Part shown: piece by piece, positions 47,233-58,992 of the stretch
How the letters are laid out: the number at the start of each line of letters is the position of its first letter
How positions within the stretch are numbered: position 1 is the stretch's first letter
From: Bolinopsis microptera
Taxonomy: Eukaryota > Ctenophora > Tentaculata > Lobata > Bolinopsidae
NCBI RefSeq assembly: GCF_026151205.1
Contig: NC_087075.1
Location: 5,138,858-5,202,857, forward strand
Direction: 5' to 3'
DNA: 64,000 bases
Made by a program: the position numbers and the translations under genes
Notes under the pieces: generated by a model
Seen by the model: the letters and a program-made list of their open reading frames with translations, nothing else
What the model was told of the DNA's origin: nothing
The model's database searches: none

Positions 47233-48519
47233 CGACCTGTATAATTTATTCGTTATTATACTTAATATTCGTTACTATATTAAACTTAACTTGAAACTGC
47301 TAATTCGTTAGCCTCAATTGTCCCTTGCAGTTCAACCACTCCTACTAAGTCTCGTGATTGAGCTAAAAGGTCGCCGAACATCTTATTTTAAAGCCTTATC
47401 GATTTCCTATACGCATGATACTAGAAATGAAATTACAGAAGTTTTAAATTGTTTGACCAGGGTCATCGTTAAGATATCAAGATTGATGAAGCTGACAATA
47501 TTTGTGCTGGGATGTATTCGAAATAACACTGTCTAACATTTACCTTAATAAAGTTGTGTAGGCACAATCTTCAATGATAGAATGATGATACTAATGATAC
47601 TATGCAACAAAAGTATAGTGACAGAGATCTTTGCTAGATAACCGGCCTAATCCTTCGCCGTGCTGGGTTCCTGACCTTGCTTCATCTACACACACAAATG
47701 GTCAGAACACTGAACCCTATTTTAAATTATTTATGATCAGCTGAGAAGCAGTGGCAAACATATTCAATGGCTTTCAGATTTAAACTGAGACCAACAAAAT
47801 AGATAACATGCACACTAAAGTTAGGTTTAGGACACAGAACATGGCCACCATCTAGTCTTGTACAAATGATGTAAATACAAAATGAGCAGGCTAAAGACTG
47901 AAAGTATAGACGCTCACAACTACCATGAAAGAAACAACTGCAAAGATTGAATGCCTAAGTTATGTAATAAAGCAACCCAAGTAAGTGCCTTTAATAAATA
48001 CTTTCGTGATGTGTACAAGCAGAGCAGGTGATATACTATTTAAAATGTCAAAAGATCATCGACATGAAGTTCGTTGCTATAATCTTTGAATAGTGTCCTT
48101 CTTTTTCCAATCAATTTTGATAATCTGTTTTTATCGTAACCTTGTTCCCATTTCTTTCATTTCGAGAGGTCTAGTTGGTTTGTGAGCGATTGCTGGAGCC
48201 CGTAACTCTGTGAGACTGGGGATTTGTGCGTTAAACAGATAACGTCAAACTACATAGACTCATGTATGATCATACTGAGAATCGTCAAGACAGTGGACAC
48301 AGAAGGCGCCTTTTATTCGCTTTTGGCAAAAAGCAGAAGTGTTGAATGTTGATTGATGATCATTAGCCTAGATAAACTAAGAATGATTTTGAAGCACAGG
48401 GCGTTTGTTATCTTTCTGATGTGAGTTAGAAACTTAAAACTTTATATTTATATTAATGAGTTAATTAACAATCCTTGTTAAGCCCTTTTATAAAGTTTTT
48501 TTCTTTTGCTTTTACCTTC
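47233..48519. other. Foldback interior, non-coding
   Basis: No repeat or exon could be supported. The plus frame at 47318-47536 has no features. Confidence 0.35.
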
Positions 48520-48815
48520 ACGGCATCTCCTAAATTCTCACCGTCTTCCCATTCGCCCTGATCTCTCACTAACACAGCCTATTTCTCTGCAATATATCTC
48601 TTTATCCGACTTCTCATGACTTCCCAATCGCCTAGATCTCTCATACTCACGGCCTCTATCTCGCAATATATCTCTTCATCTGACTTCTCGTGACTTCCCA
48701 TTCGCCATGATCTCTCAAACTAACGACCTCTATCTCTGCAATACATTTCTTTATCCGACTTCTCATGACGTCCCACTCTCCAAAAGCCCTCACACTCACG
48801 GCCACTATGTATGCA
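48520..48815. repeat. About 85-bp imperfect tandem repeat, 3.5 copies
   Basis: Successive units share CTCACGGC, CTCTATCTCTGCAATATAT, CGACTTCTCATGACTTCCCA and TCGCC with indels between copies. Confidence 0.8.
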
Positions 48816-50220
48816 AGCAGCACTCACATCGTCATACAAATGACAATTTATAGCTGTTAAGAATCATAAAGAAGTTATAAACATATTTCATCAAAGAAGT
48901 AAAATCGAGCTGTGAACACGATTATCAGTATTCAATTAGTAATGGAAAGCATATCATGTCACCAGCACATAATTGATATATGTGCTGGTTCTCACCATGA
49001 TATATTAGCAAGGAATCATTTTACTTCAGAGCAATCGTAACCATTGTTATTTTATTCATTAGAGCTAGACCCTGTTAAGTTGTTTGCCCAGTTATGATAT
49101 GCTATTAGGATATCACTGGACTTTATTGCAGACGTTTTTGCCGACTCAATCAATCATAATCACCTAATATGATCTGTTGATTCGGACTGCGGACTGTTTT
49201 AACGTGTATGATCCTAATTTCTGCATACAGTAATTCTCCTGGTCACGATCAAGTAAATGAGTAGGTGAAATGAGTGTGCCTTACTAGACTTCAACAATAA
49301 ACTTACAAAGGTAAGAAGTGTGTCTCACTGAAAATGTCTAAATAGAATTGAAAAGAATGTCTGAATAATCTGGGCGAATAAATGTAGTGTCGTATAATAA
49401 TATCACTTTACAATAAATCCAAATTCTCGATACTTGCTTGATTAAACGTACTGAAGACTTCATAAGAATATGCTAAAAGGGGACCCCGGTAATAAGCTTG
49501 TCAGCCCTTAAATAGGCTGCTGAAATGGGTGACTCATTCACGCGTGACTACATAATGACTACATAAACTTCCGCCTACTTACACGTAGAGCGTAAAGATA
49601 AGTGGAACTAAAATCTATATGAATGTAACCTTGCACTAAAAGGGCTCTAAAAGATGCTCAATACAAAACCTACGAAATTACTTTACCCTTGTGGACTATA
49701 TAATGAACTAACTATTTAACTATAATGAAAACTGTGCTAAAAACCTAACTTAACACTTGACCCTAATAATTTGACCCTAATCCTACTTTACTACAAAACG
49801 AAGTTAGTAAGTATCCTCCGCTGACCGCTATTCCCGCACATTTAATTGCCTGCTTAAATCGCCTGGCAAATCTGATGAAATTCTACCCAGTTTCAAATTA
49901 AGTCAGTTTGGGAGGCCTGGCACCTGATAGATGTGAACCAGCTACTGAACTATTTATGGGCATTATTATGCTGTTAGAAAGTTCATCCTCGGTGTTCACG
50001 TTTAGGATCGTTCGCATATTACGTAATCACTTTTTACACAAATTTTACACCCCCCCCCACTCCGTAACCAGTTCTACACATAGCTATCGTGTCAAAATTA
50101 CACTAGCATAATCATTTGGAATCCCCTCCCCCCCCCCCCCCCCCCCAACCTTCGGCTAATTACGTAATATTTGAACGAATCCTTTCTAAACTCTACACGT
50201 TCAGACTTAATGTAATAAGA
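48816..50220. other. Foldback interior with one hairpin and C-runs
   Basis: A stem-loop at about 48949-49003 pairs ACCAGCACATA with TATGTGCTGGT inside an outer ATATCATG/CATGATAT stem. C-runs lie at 50051-50059 and 50129-50147. No gene was found. Confidence 0.5.
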
Positions 50221-50460
50221 TTAATCTCGTGCATGTTCGGCGTTCGCTTGGATGCCACTGTCAGAGCTAACTGGGTGGGCGTTTGTAACTGTGCTAACTA
50301 GTTCTGGCTGCACTTTATCAATCTTATCCTGCAGGCATTTTAAAGCTGACCGGAAATTCCTTAATTCATTCTCCAGCTCAGAAATCTTAGGGTCACCTGC
50401 CTCTAAACCATCTTTCTCCTCCACAGCCTTATCTATGCTCGACTTAATCTCACCTTTTGG
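50221..50460 (-). pseudogene. Coiled-coil fragment, probable LINE ORF1 remnant
   Basis: The minus frame reads through a heptad-like stretch (ISELENELRNFRSALKCLQD, then KIDKVQPELVSTV) and is open upstream to about 50460. This is the style of LINE ORF1 coiled coils. It abuts a reverse transcriptase fragment on the other strand. Confidence 0.4.
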
Positions 50461-50462
50461 AC

Positions 50463-50588
50463 CATGCAGACAATATTCTAAAGACCCTCAATAGTGGCGA
50501 TGAAGTGGATGTTATATACCTGGATTACGCCAAAGCGTTTGACAATGTAGATCACAACATTATTCTAGCTAAAAAACTCTACTCGTGA
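50463..50588 (+). pseudogene. LINE reverse transcriptase fragment (motif A)
   Basis: A 42-codon frame contains DEVDVIYLDYAKAFDNVDHN, the motif A block of Jockey/CR1-type reverse transcriptases with its catalytic Asp, followed by LAKKLY and a stop. Nothing of the rest of the enzyme is present. It lies just inside the right foldback arm. Confidence 0.8.
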
Positions 50589-50752
50589 GCAGCATAAAAT
50601 TTGTGTGGTTTGTGGTAAGTATTGTGGACTGAGTGTTTGTAGACTTCCAATCAAATCTGCACTTAATCCATGGAGTAACTTTGGAAAGTTGTAAATTTCT
50701 GTCGCAGGCAAGTGGCAAAAAGGCCGGTAAACTTAACTTCAGAGAGTTCATG

Positions 50753-53063
50753 AATCCGAGATTTTGGAAACATTTTGGAAACATGTGACAGAATTGTGAC
50801 AGAATTGTGACCTATTTGGAAACATGCCCTTGTAGCCGTAATTTTGCCTGGACTGACTTGGAATCGATCTGGCATGGTTGAGGGACATGTGTACTATCAT
50901 GTCTAACCACTCAGAAGTGCGAAATATTGCCCTGGTTCATGGAATGAACGAAATGAACAAAAAATGAACATTATCCTAGAATCGCCTGAAATGAGCTGAA
51001 ACCGATTGGGGTCGATTGGTAATGATACCAGAAGTGTCCCTGACAAGTTTGGTGGGTCTAGTATGTTAAGAAAGTGCTCTGGGGCAATGTTTCCATTTTG
51101 GTTTCAGAGTAGTTGAGATCGTGGAAACATTTGTGACCGATTTGGAAACATGCCCTTGTAGCCGTAATTTTGCCTGGACTGACTTGGAATCGATCTGGCA
51201 TGGTAGAGGGACATGTGTACTATCATGTCTAACCACTCAGAAGTGCGAAATATTGCCCTGGTACACTGTACACTGTACACTGTACACTGGACACTGGACA
51301 CTGGACACTGGACACTGGACACTGGACACTGGACACTGGACACTGGACACTGTTGATACGAATTTCTCTGATTGTGTTCAATTTAAGCTGTTGCTTAACA
51401 ATGTTACAGACAACAGCTTAAATTGAACACTGTACACAGTGTGCAGTGTAAAATGTACACTGTACACTGTACACTGTACACTGTTGATACGAATTTCTCT
51501 GATTGCTTGAAATGTAACAATGTTACAGACAACAGCTAAAATTGAACAGCACTGCACACTGTACACTGTACACTGTACACTGGACACTGTACACTGTACA
51601 CTGTACACTGTACACTGTACAATCGATCTGGCATGGTAGAGGGACATGTGTACTATCATGTCTAACCACTCAGAAGTGCGAAATATTGCCCTGGTTCATA
51701 GAATGAACGAAATGAACAAAAAATGAACATTATCCTAGAATCGCCTGAAATGAGCTGAAACCGATTGGGGTTTCCGCCAAAGATAGAAAGAAGGGTTGTG
51801 TTAAGAAGGTCTTCGGTGAATAAGGGAATTTCTGGACAGGAGGATGTCGAGGGGAGGTGATGCGAGTTTGCCACGAGTTTTTTGCTAAGTTCATAGATGG
51901 GATGATTGAATGTGGAGTCACTCTATCGTACGCCTTTTAAAGTAATATCTTTGCAGATACAACGACAGATACAACGACTGTTGACACCGAAAATCTTACT
52001 ATATTTTAGTCTTGAGTCTTGACACAGAATTCTAGAGAGCTGTATGCATCATGTACAGCTCCTCATTTAACCCTCACACTAATATTTGCTTCTCTCGACC
52101 ATTCGGCAATATTTCGGACTTATGAGTGGTTAGAAATGTTAGTAGGTACACATGTCCCTCTACCATACCAGATCGATTCTGCCCAGGCAGAATTGCGGCT
52201 ACAAGGGCATGTTTCCAAATCGGTCACAAATGTTTCCACCATCTCAACTACTCTGAAACTAAAATGAAAACATTGCCCCAGAGCCCTTTCTTAACATGTT
52301 AGACCAGCCAAACTTCTCAGGGACACTTCTGGTATCATTACCAATCGATCCCAATTGGTTTCGGCTCAGTCCAAGGCATTTTGAGACAATGTTCATTTTT
52401 TGTTCATTTCATTCATTCCATGAATCAGGGAAATATTTCACAGGAGGCTTAAAATGTAAGTACTCATGCCACTGTATCATACCAGGGCAAATCCAACTCA
52501 GTTCACGGACATATACAGCCAAAAAAATGTTTCCAAATCGGGCACAAATGTTTCCACGAGCTCAACTACACCAAAATGGAAACATTGCCCCAGAGCCCTT
52601 TCTGAACATGCTAGACCCACCAAACTTCTTAGGGACACTTATGGTATCAATACCAACCGATACCAATCGGTTTCAGCTCAGTCCAGGGCATTCTGAGACA
52701 ATGTTCATTTTTTGGTCATTTAATTCATTCCATGAATCAGGGAAATAATTCACAGGAGGCTTAAAATGTTAGTACTCATGACACTGTATCATACCAGGGC
52801 AAATCCAACTCAGTTTACGGACATATACAGCCAAAAATATGTTTTTAATCCTGTCACAAATGTTTCCACGAACTCGGATTCAACTTCTGACTTCAGATGT
52901 AACACGCCAAAACCAAAGTATTAAAGCTCTTTGGCAAGCATCGAGTACGATACGACGCGCAATTGTGCTTGAAGTGACGACGCGCACGAGCGATAAGGAG
53001 CTACTTATCGCTCGATCGACCGAGCGATAAGTCCGCGCGGCACCCGACTACCATGAGCCTTAT
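50753..53063. repeat. Right inverted arm of the 12-kb foldback
   Basis: Inverse complement of 41103-43832 with length differences in heptamer arrays. It also has a stretch at about 51860-52018 not matched in the left arm. The four long open frames here mirror those in the left arm and are shadows of the 310-bp unit. Confidence 0.8.
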
Positions 53064-56000
53064 AGCGGTTAAAACAGTGCCAGTGCCAGAAAGCTTGTTC
53101 GTCAAATTTCTCTTCTCGAAACTGACGAAATTTTTCGGGCAAAACCCTTAGCTTAAAGAATTTTATCTGGCTGAAAACGATTTGAGAGTGGACAAATTCT
53201 TGGTACCTCGGAATACTTGGTACCTCTAATTCTATTTTAGCTGACATATAACCAGCTCTATAAATTTGGTTTCTATTATTTATTTCGGTTAAACTTTTGG
53301 GAGGTAGCAGTGGAGAATGTGGGATGTTTTTGAATAGTTGCCAAGCTTTGCCAGAAAGTTGCACATATGAATAACACCTGAACAGCAAATGAGGATTTTC
53401 TGTCCAGACTAAAATAAATAACTGTTAATAACTCCCAGCGAGGAACCTAAGATTCATAATTCGAACTATCTATCATTTTCCACAGACTGCCGTAAGTGTA
53501 TATTCATTATTCAAGTAGTTTATTATGTTATATTATACTTGAAAAATAGAGTTAAGTTATTTAATAGCTTCTTCCGCACCCAAACCTCTCATTAATTATT
53601 GAGACTGTCTGAAAATAAACGTAAGTTAACCTAATTATGAGGGTTCACCTATTTTAGTACTTCAACACGAAACACAACGGTATTCGGTCACCTTACAATT
53701 TTAAATGCTGGTTGCATTTTTTCACAATTTCATGTTTTTAATCACAATCAAATCACCTATATTCCTATAAACAATGCCTTTTTTCTATAGTCTCATCACT
53801 TATGATGCATGCCCCTTTTCAACATTACCATAGCAACACTAACTAGTTACCATAACAACAGCCCGTTATCTAGTTAATTAACCCCGAATCCCCCAACTAT
53901 CATCCAACTACTACCAAGCAATAAAAACACGATGATAACAAACATCTCAGCTTCCCCCTCTCAAAAACCCCTGTCAATAAAACCCTAAAATATGCAAGGT
54001 ATTCATATCTAGCACGACAATCACCCCTTTGAACACCTCCAAAATTCTCAAGCTCCAACAATTAACAAGGTACTCATTAGTCAGGAAGTGGTCACATGAC
54101 CGCCCAGCATTTCCCAGAAGCACGCCCTAATTCCTACCGGACCCACGATCATCCTCACCCGGCTACCATAGGATCACACTAACTGTTAAAAGATTGCAGG
54201 ATTAACAGCTGGATTTGCATGTTGAGCGGAAGTTGTGACGGCCCCCTCTCGTATGTGATACTTTCCCCTGTCAGCTCTACGGATAACAGGGTTTCTCTCT
54301 CGCTGATGATATAAATTTGCGAGAATTAACAGCTGCCAGGTTTATATTGTACAGTTACCATGACAACAGTTTTATAGCGTCTAACGTGAGCTGGGTTGGT
54401 GATGAGTGAAAGAGATCAGGATCCTGATCATGTGAGGGTAGTTACCATAGCAACACTAACTGGTTACCATAGCAACAGTAAATCAGAGGGAGGGTAGGCA
54501 GTCATGTTTTTTGTGATGAGAATCTGGGGGAACGGTACTTGGAAGGGTTCCCGCTAATCTTGGAGATCTGAAGAGAGAAATTTGCGCCGTTACGTGTTGT
54601 CAAGTGGTGTGACGTCACGTCACAATATGCCCTTATATGGTACATAATTTCGCAGTGATGACCATATTAGGACAAATCACGTGGTGCTGCCCCCCGGAGA
54701 AGAAGCCGACAGAAGAAATCAATTGTGACAGGGCCGGCCCTAACAGACATACCGGCTACAAGCTTTATAGTAACCGTGGTAACCAGTAGACATTCCTGGT
54801 ATAACAGTTAGTCACGTGATTATACTTTATAGCCACTTGTCAGATAGTTACTGTGCTCGAAATAGCACCAGTACAACTGAGACCCCTTAAAAAGTAACTA
54901 CTCTGCAGAACCTGGAGCGTGGAGATTTTATTTGCTGGGAGTTTTTAATAACGGGGCGGATTCTAGATATGTTGTATCCATGAGTGGAGGGGTTCTAGTG
55001 CTTGGTTACTGTCCTCTGAGTTGCTACATTGAATTATTGTACGTTTTGATAATGAATAACAGGCAGATTCAAGATTCTGTAGATTCGTGAGTGTGTGGCA
55101 TGATCGATATCTCATATGTTTTATCCTACATACCAACAGGCAGGTACTCTAGATCAATAAGTGAAGTTATTCCAGTTCTCTTTCTTTAGTGATAAATACA
55201 ATAGATCAGCAGCTCTCTTGGAGGTGGAGGGACATAAAAAGGTAGCAGCCCTATAACTTGTCTTATAGCAACACACCGCTACTACTTATAGCAACACACC
55301 GACCTGCCACAACAACAAAGAAGATCTCGCCTCATTCTCCCCAATAAAAAGTGCAATAAAAAGTGCATCCCATTGAAGGAGAAACTGCACCAGCTTGGAG
55401 CTAAATTATCGAGGGTCACTTCTCCAACCCCCTTTGTGGGGAATCAATAAATCAACTCTCAGTATTTATAATTCAATACTTTACCAAGTATTGTTGTGTC
55501 AAGCTCTTTTTGTTGTTTGCACAAGAGTCAGAGCTGGGCACGTGTTCATTGTTGCTAGGTGACAGTTGAGTCAGGAATGATGACAGGTGCAGCAGAAGAG
55601 GTATTGATATTGTTTGAAGTAGATTTATTACCCAACAAGGGGCAAGCTATCAGGAGGGAATTTTCTTATCGACACGAGCCCCGGAGGGGGTGTTCTAAAG
55701 TTCTAATAATGATATAACATTCTCATAAGTTCGGTTGATCATATTGTTTAAAACAAAACATTTACGAGAATGTCAGTATGTGCTTATCTTGATTAGTTTG
55801 AAAACTTTGACCGGTCATGTACAATGTTATACATATAGTAGTAGTAGTATAATACAAACTGTAACAATAACTTCTGGCCCAGGATTCATTTCTAATCACA
55901 TATCCTCGCCCTATTGTCGTCATGGTAGCATGGCCTATCCAATGTTCATTGTTGCTAGGTAACAGCCCTAACCACTGTTCTTCAGCCTCATTTCCACTGG

Positions 56001-57563
56001 CTACTCCTTAAGGAACTCCTTGCGCTACAAACCTTACACGTGCCTACCAGAGATCACGTGTAACCGTGATAGAATGTCAAACAATAACCCTGCACGCCCT
56101 ATATCAATCAGTTCTCCCCACTCACAATCAATCAATCTGGAGCACGTGATCAATCTACTGGAGCACGTGCAACTATCAGGAGGTTTGCCGTATATTCCGG
56201 ACGGAAGTCTATTGTTCCCATGGTTACCACGGAATATATCTCTTTTGTTACTATGATAATCGAGGAATATCGCTTTCTCAAATCTCAATCAATTTTCTCA
56301 TCAAATCTAACAGCTACTCTCCCGGCTATAGGGTCACAATGAGAATCCAGGCTACTAATACACCACCGTGATCTCTACTTTGTCTAAACTTTAACAGACA
56401 TATTGTCGGCTACACCATACTCCATAGTTAGGAGTAGCCGGAAACCCCTCCTAGGGATCACAAAAGCACAGTGTTCAGATGATTGGAGTACGCAGGAAAG
56501 AACCTCATAAAAACATGATAAACGCATAGTTTTCCTAACACATCGCCCTCCATTCTATTTTTAGTTTAATTGCTGCACGACCGTCGACCGTGCTCCAAAT
56601 CTTGAGGGCCAATTGCATTTTCAACATCATAGTGCCATACAACATTTAACAGCACGAACTTTTTCAGACACACAAGGTATTTTATGCAGGAGTTGTTTGA
56701 AGTTACAAGCTTTATACTGCATTACTCACATACAGACTAGACAGTGTTTCCACATATTTAAACGTACTCTAATACAGAGTTAAATACCATGTTTCAGATT
56801 GCGATCACGTGGTCAATTATTCTCATAACCCACCCCATTATCCTGCTCTAAAGACCATGCTTCAAGTTCATGAAATGACTTCATTTCTGTAACCAACTAT
56901 CTTCATGTGTAGATCACGTAACCATAGGGTAACTATAGGGTGACTGTTGCTAAAGAGGGGAGGCGACAACAGTTGGGAGTAAGGACTGTGTTCAGTAGGA
57001 GGTAGTTGTGTGATTTTGTGTGAAAAAAATCCCATTTTTCACTCTTAGCTACAGGAAATGGTTAGAAAAGATACACTCATATAACATAGCGCAAGTAAAA
57101 TAAGGTATATTTACATATTACAACAAATAAACATCAAATACAGCCTCAAAATAACAACAGAACTAAGTAATGAGCGCTAATTACTAATTAGTATTTAGTA
57201 ATAATAGCACTATTTATCAAATTTAAAAGTGCGCTCCAATAAGTTAGCGTCTCGTCAAAGTACTAAAGAATATTTTATATCTCAGACTAAAGTCATCGAA
57301 CAGTGAAAATAGATGGCGGCACGTTTAAATATGATTTAAATATAATCTATGCTAATAGAATTTATTGTTTTCAGATAGATATCAAAATACAGATGATTTC
57401 CGACTTAAATCAATAATTTGATAAACTTAAATTAAACTAAAAGCAGTCACAACTTGACAAATGGATCAAGCCACAATTACGAGCGCATAATTGTCAATGT
57501 TATAATTAACGAGAGAAAAGTGAAATTAAGAAACAATGTAATAACTTGCTCAACAGAGAAAAA
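53064..57563. other. Non-coding region
   Basis: No gene can be supported. X-box-like words (GTTACCATAGCAAC, GTTGCTAGGTAAC) occur at 53826, 53849, 54440, 54464, 55550 and 55951. A 60-codon frame at 56073 (MSNNNPARPISIS) has a reasonable composition but no splice site or homology. Confidence 0.35.
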
Positions 57564-57675
57564 CACCACGTGACATGACGTCACACCACGTGACATGACG
57601 TCACACCACGTGACATGACGTCACATCACGTGACGTGACGTCACACCACGTGACATGACGTCACATCACGTGACT
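57564..57675. promoter_or_regulatory. Array of fused E-box and CRE sites
   Basis: Five full 20-bp units of CACCACGTGACATGACGTCA and one partial unit stand head to tail. Each unit holds a CACGTG E-box (USF/MITF/TFE type) and a TGACGTCA full CRE (CREB/ATF type) with fixed spacing. It is a minisatellite, and whether it is used as an enhancer is inference. It lies about 350 bp beyond the stop codon of the minus-strand gene at 58.0 kb. Confidence 0.7.
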
Positions 57676-58026
57676 AAAGATAAAATTAGCATCAGCCGGT
57701 TCATCACGTGACTTTTAAAAGAGAAATTCTAAATAAACTTTAGATCAAATAAATTGTTATGTACAACAAGTCAGTTAATAAAGCAGCATTAATAAATCTC
57801 ACAGCAAATTGTTGAGTCCATTTATCTTCTCAGCGGAATCAAATAATCAAATAAAGTCTTCAATCGTTATCAACATAGTTCCATTCATTTTCACAACATT
57901 GTTCATCAATTCAACATCAGAACTCCTGAGATTCCATCACAATCCTTCCAATCTCTCCTGGACAAATCTCAAAATCCTTGTTTATCACCATAGCAACAAT
58001 AATCTCATAATTCCAGATCTTTCTCC

Positions 58027-58587
58027 TCAGTTAACATCAATCTCCTCCGCGGTGCACGTCAACTCATCCGGCACATCCAAATAGAAATCACTCGGTCCCA
58101 GATGCTCCAGATCCACGCCAGCCTTGAAGGTGATATACCCATTATTAAGCAGGGCCTGTGCTATCGCCATTATCATCCAGTTCTTATCGACACGCTGGGA
58201 CAGCCCCAATCTCTTAGTGATGGGGATAAGATGCACACTCCTCCTAACGTGATACACGCTCTCCACGTTAAACAGGACTCTGATAATACAGTCGGCACTG
58301 TCCTGGGATAAAGTGTAGGGCAGATCGTTTGCTTCGTCCATTTTCTGTCCGCCTTGTCCGTCCGGGTCGGTGATATGTGTCCCGTCGCTGTTGTAGAGGT
58401 GCCCAGCAGGGCGGGCTTTAGAGGGACGGTAGCTTTGACGCTTGCACTCTCGTCTGCGTTCCCTGCACGAGTCTATAATATGGTTACGAATACCTTGTAT
58501 TCCGAAACAGAGCTCAGGGATGCAGCAGACTGGGGCTAGTTTCTCTGTGAGCTGTTCGAGGACTTGGAGGTCTTCCTGGGAGAGGTT
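58027..58587 (-). CDS. Last coding exon of an unrecognised, possibly BEN-domain, protein
   Basis: A splice acceptor (ACTAATCCCAG) at 58588 opens a phase-0 frame of 187 codons to the stop at 58027. It starts NLSQEDLQVLEQLTEKLAP. A basic helix follows (IRNHIIDSCRERRRECKRQ), then a hydrophilic linker. The C-terminal block contains CIIRVLFNVESVYHVRRSV, PITKRLGLSQRV and AQALLNNGYITFKAG, and the end is acidic. Combined with the preceding exon, the run of leucine-rich helices ending in a CRxxRR motif recalls BEN domains, which bind DNA or chromatin proteins. That resemblance is weak. The internal ATG at 58341 is not the start. Confidence 0.6.
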   Translation of the reverse strand, partial: NLSQEDLQVLEQLTEKLAPVCCIPELCFGIQGIRNHIIDSCRERRRECKRQSYRPSKARPAGHLYNSDGTHITDPDGQGGQKMDEANDLPYTLSQDSADCIIRVLFNVESVYHVRRSVHLIPITKRLGLSQRVDKNWMIMAIAQALLNNGYITFKAGVDLEHLGPSDFYLDVPDELTCTAEEIDVN

Positions 58588-58821
58588 CTGGGATTAGTAC
58601 TAATTATTGCCGATGTTAAATTTTGTCATTCCTAATTAGTCAAGCAGTACTAATTATTACTGATGTTAATTTTTGTTATTCCTAACTAATTGATTCAATA
58701 AAAAGAGGATCGATGTCAGCTCCACAACTAAATAGATCATCAGATCCACATAAGTGAATTATAATTAGCTTGTATAATAATAATTAACTAATTAACAGTA
58801 ACAGAGGAACTGTGAGCTAAC

Positions 58822-58992
58822 CTGTGAGTTCCGGTCCGCATCAGTATAAAAGAAAGGAGGAGGGTCTCTGAAGACAGTCCTACAAGCTCTTTTGATCAGG
58901 TTCCTCTTAGTGAGGTAGTGGGAGTGGAGACGGGGGTTCACTTGTTTCAGCCGCTCTTGGGACTCACGGGTCAGCTTCCCTCGGCAGTTTAC
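58822..58992 (-). CDS. Penultimate exon of the 58-kb gene
   Basis: Acceptor (TTGTTCCAG at 58993) and donor (CACAG/GTTAGC at 58821) bound exactly 57 codons in phase 0, joining in frame to the exon at 58587. The peptide is basic: CRGKLTRESQERLKQ, LTKRNLIKRACRTVF, DPPPFFYTDADRNSQ. Upstream exons must exist above 59000 on the minus strand but could not be placed. Good splice sites on both sides plus phase agreement make this a real gene. Confidence 0.65.

Larger units (their letters stand above)
41103..53063. mobile_element. 12-kb foldback element with 2.3-2.7-kb inverted arms
   Basis: Sequence from 41103 rightwards recurs in inverse orientation ending at 53063. The outermost shared word is ATAAGGCTCATGGTAGTCGG. 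The arms end internally at about 43832 and 50753, at the CTCGGAT/ATCCGAG junction. The left arm is about 2.73 kb and the right about 2.31 kb. They differ mainly in the number of heptamer repeats and small indels. Both arms carry about 310-bp subrepeats and structured hairpins. This layout resembles Foldback-type transposons. I found no target duplication and no transposase, so it may also be a segmental inverted duplication. Confidence 0.7.

Noticed and set aside
53005-53388. 127-codon minus frame
   Set aside because: Part lies in the foldback arm. The rest has no start context, splice site or recognisable motif, so it is uncertain rather than supported.
56034-56288. Overlapping frames on both strands near 56.1 kb
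   Set aside because: One (from 56073) has plausible composition, but there is no splice site, homology or conservation to support it.
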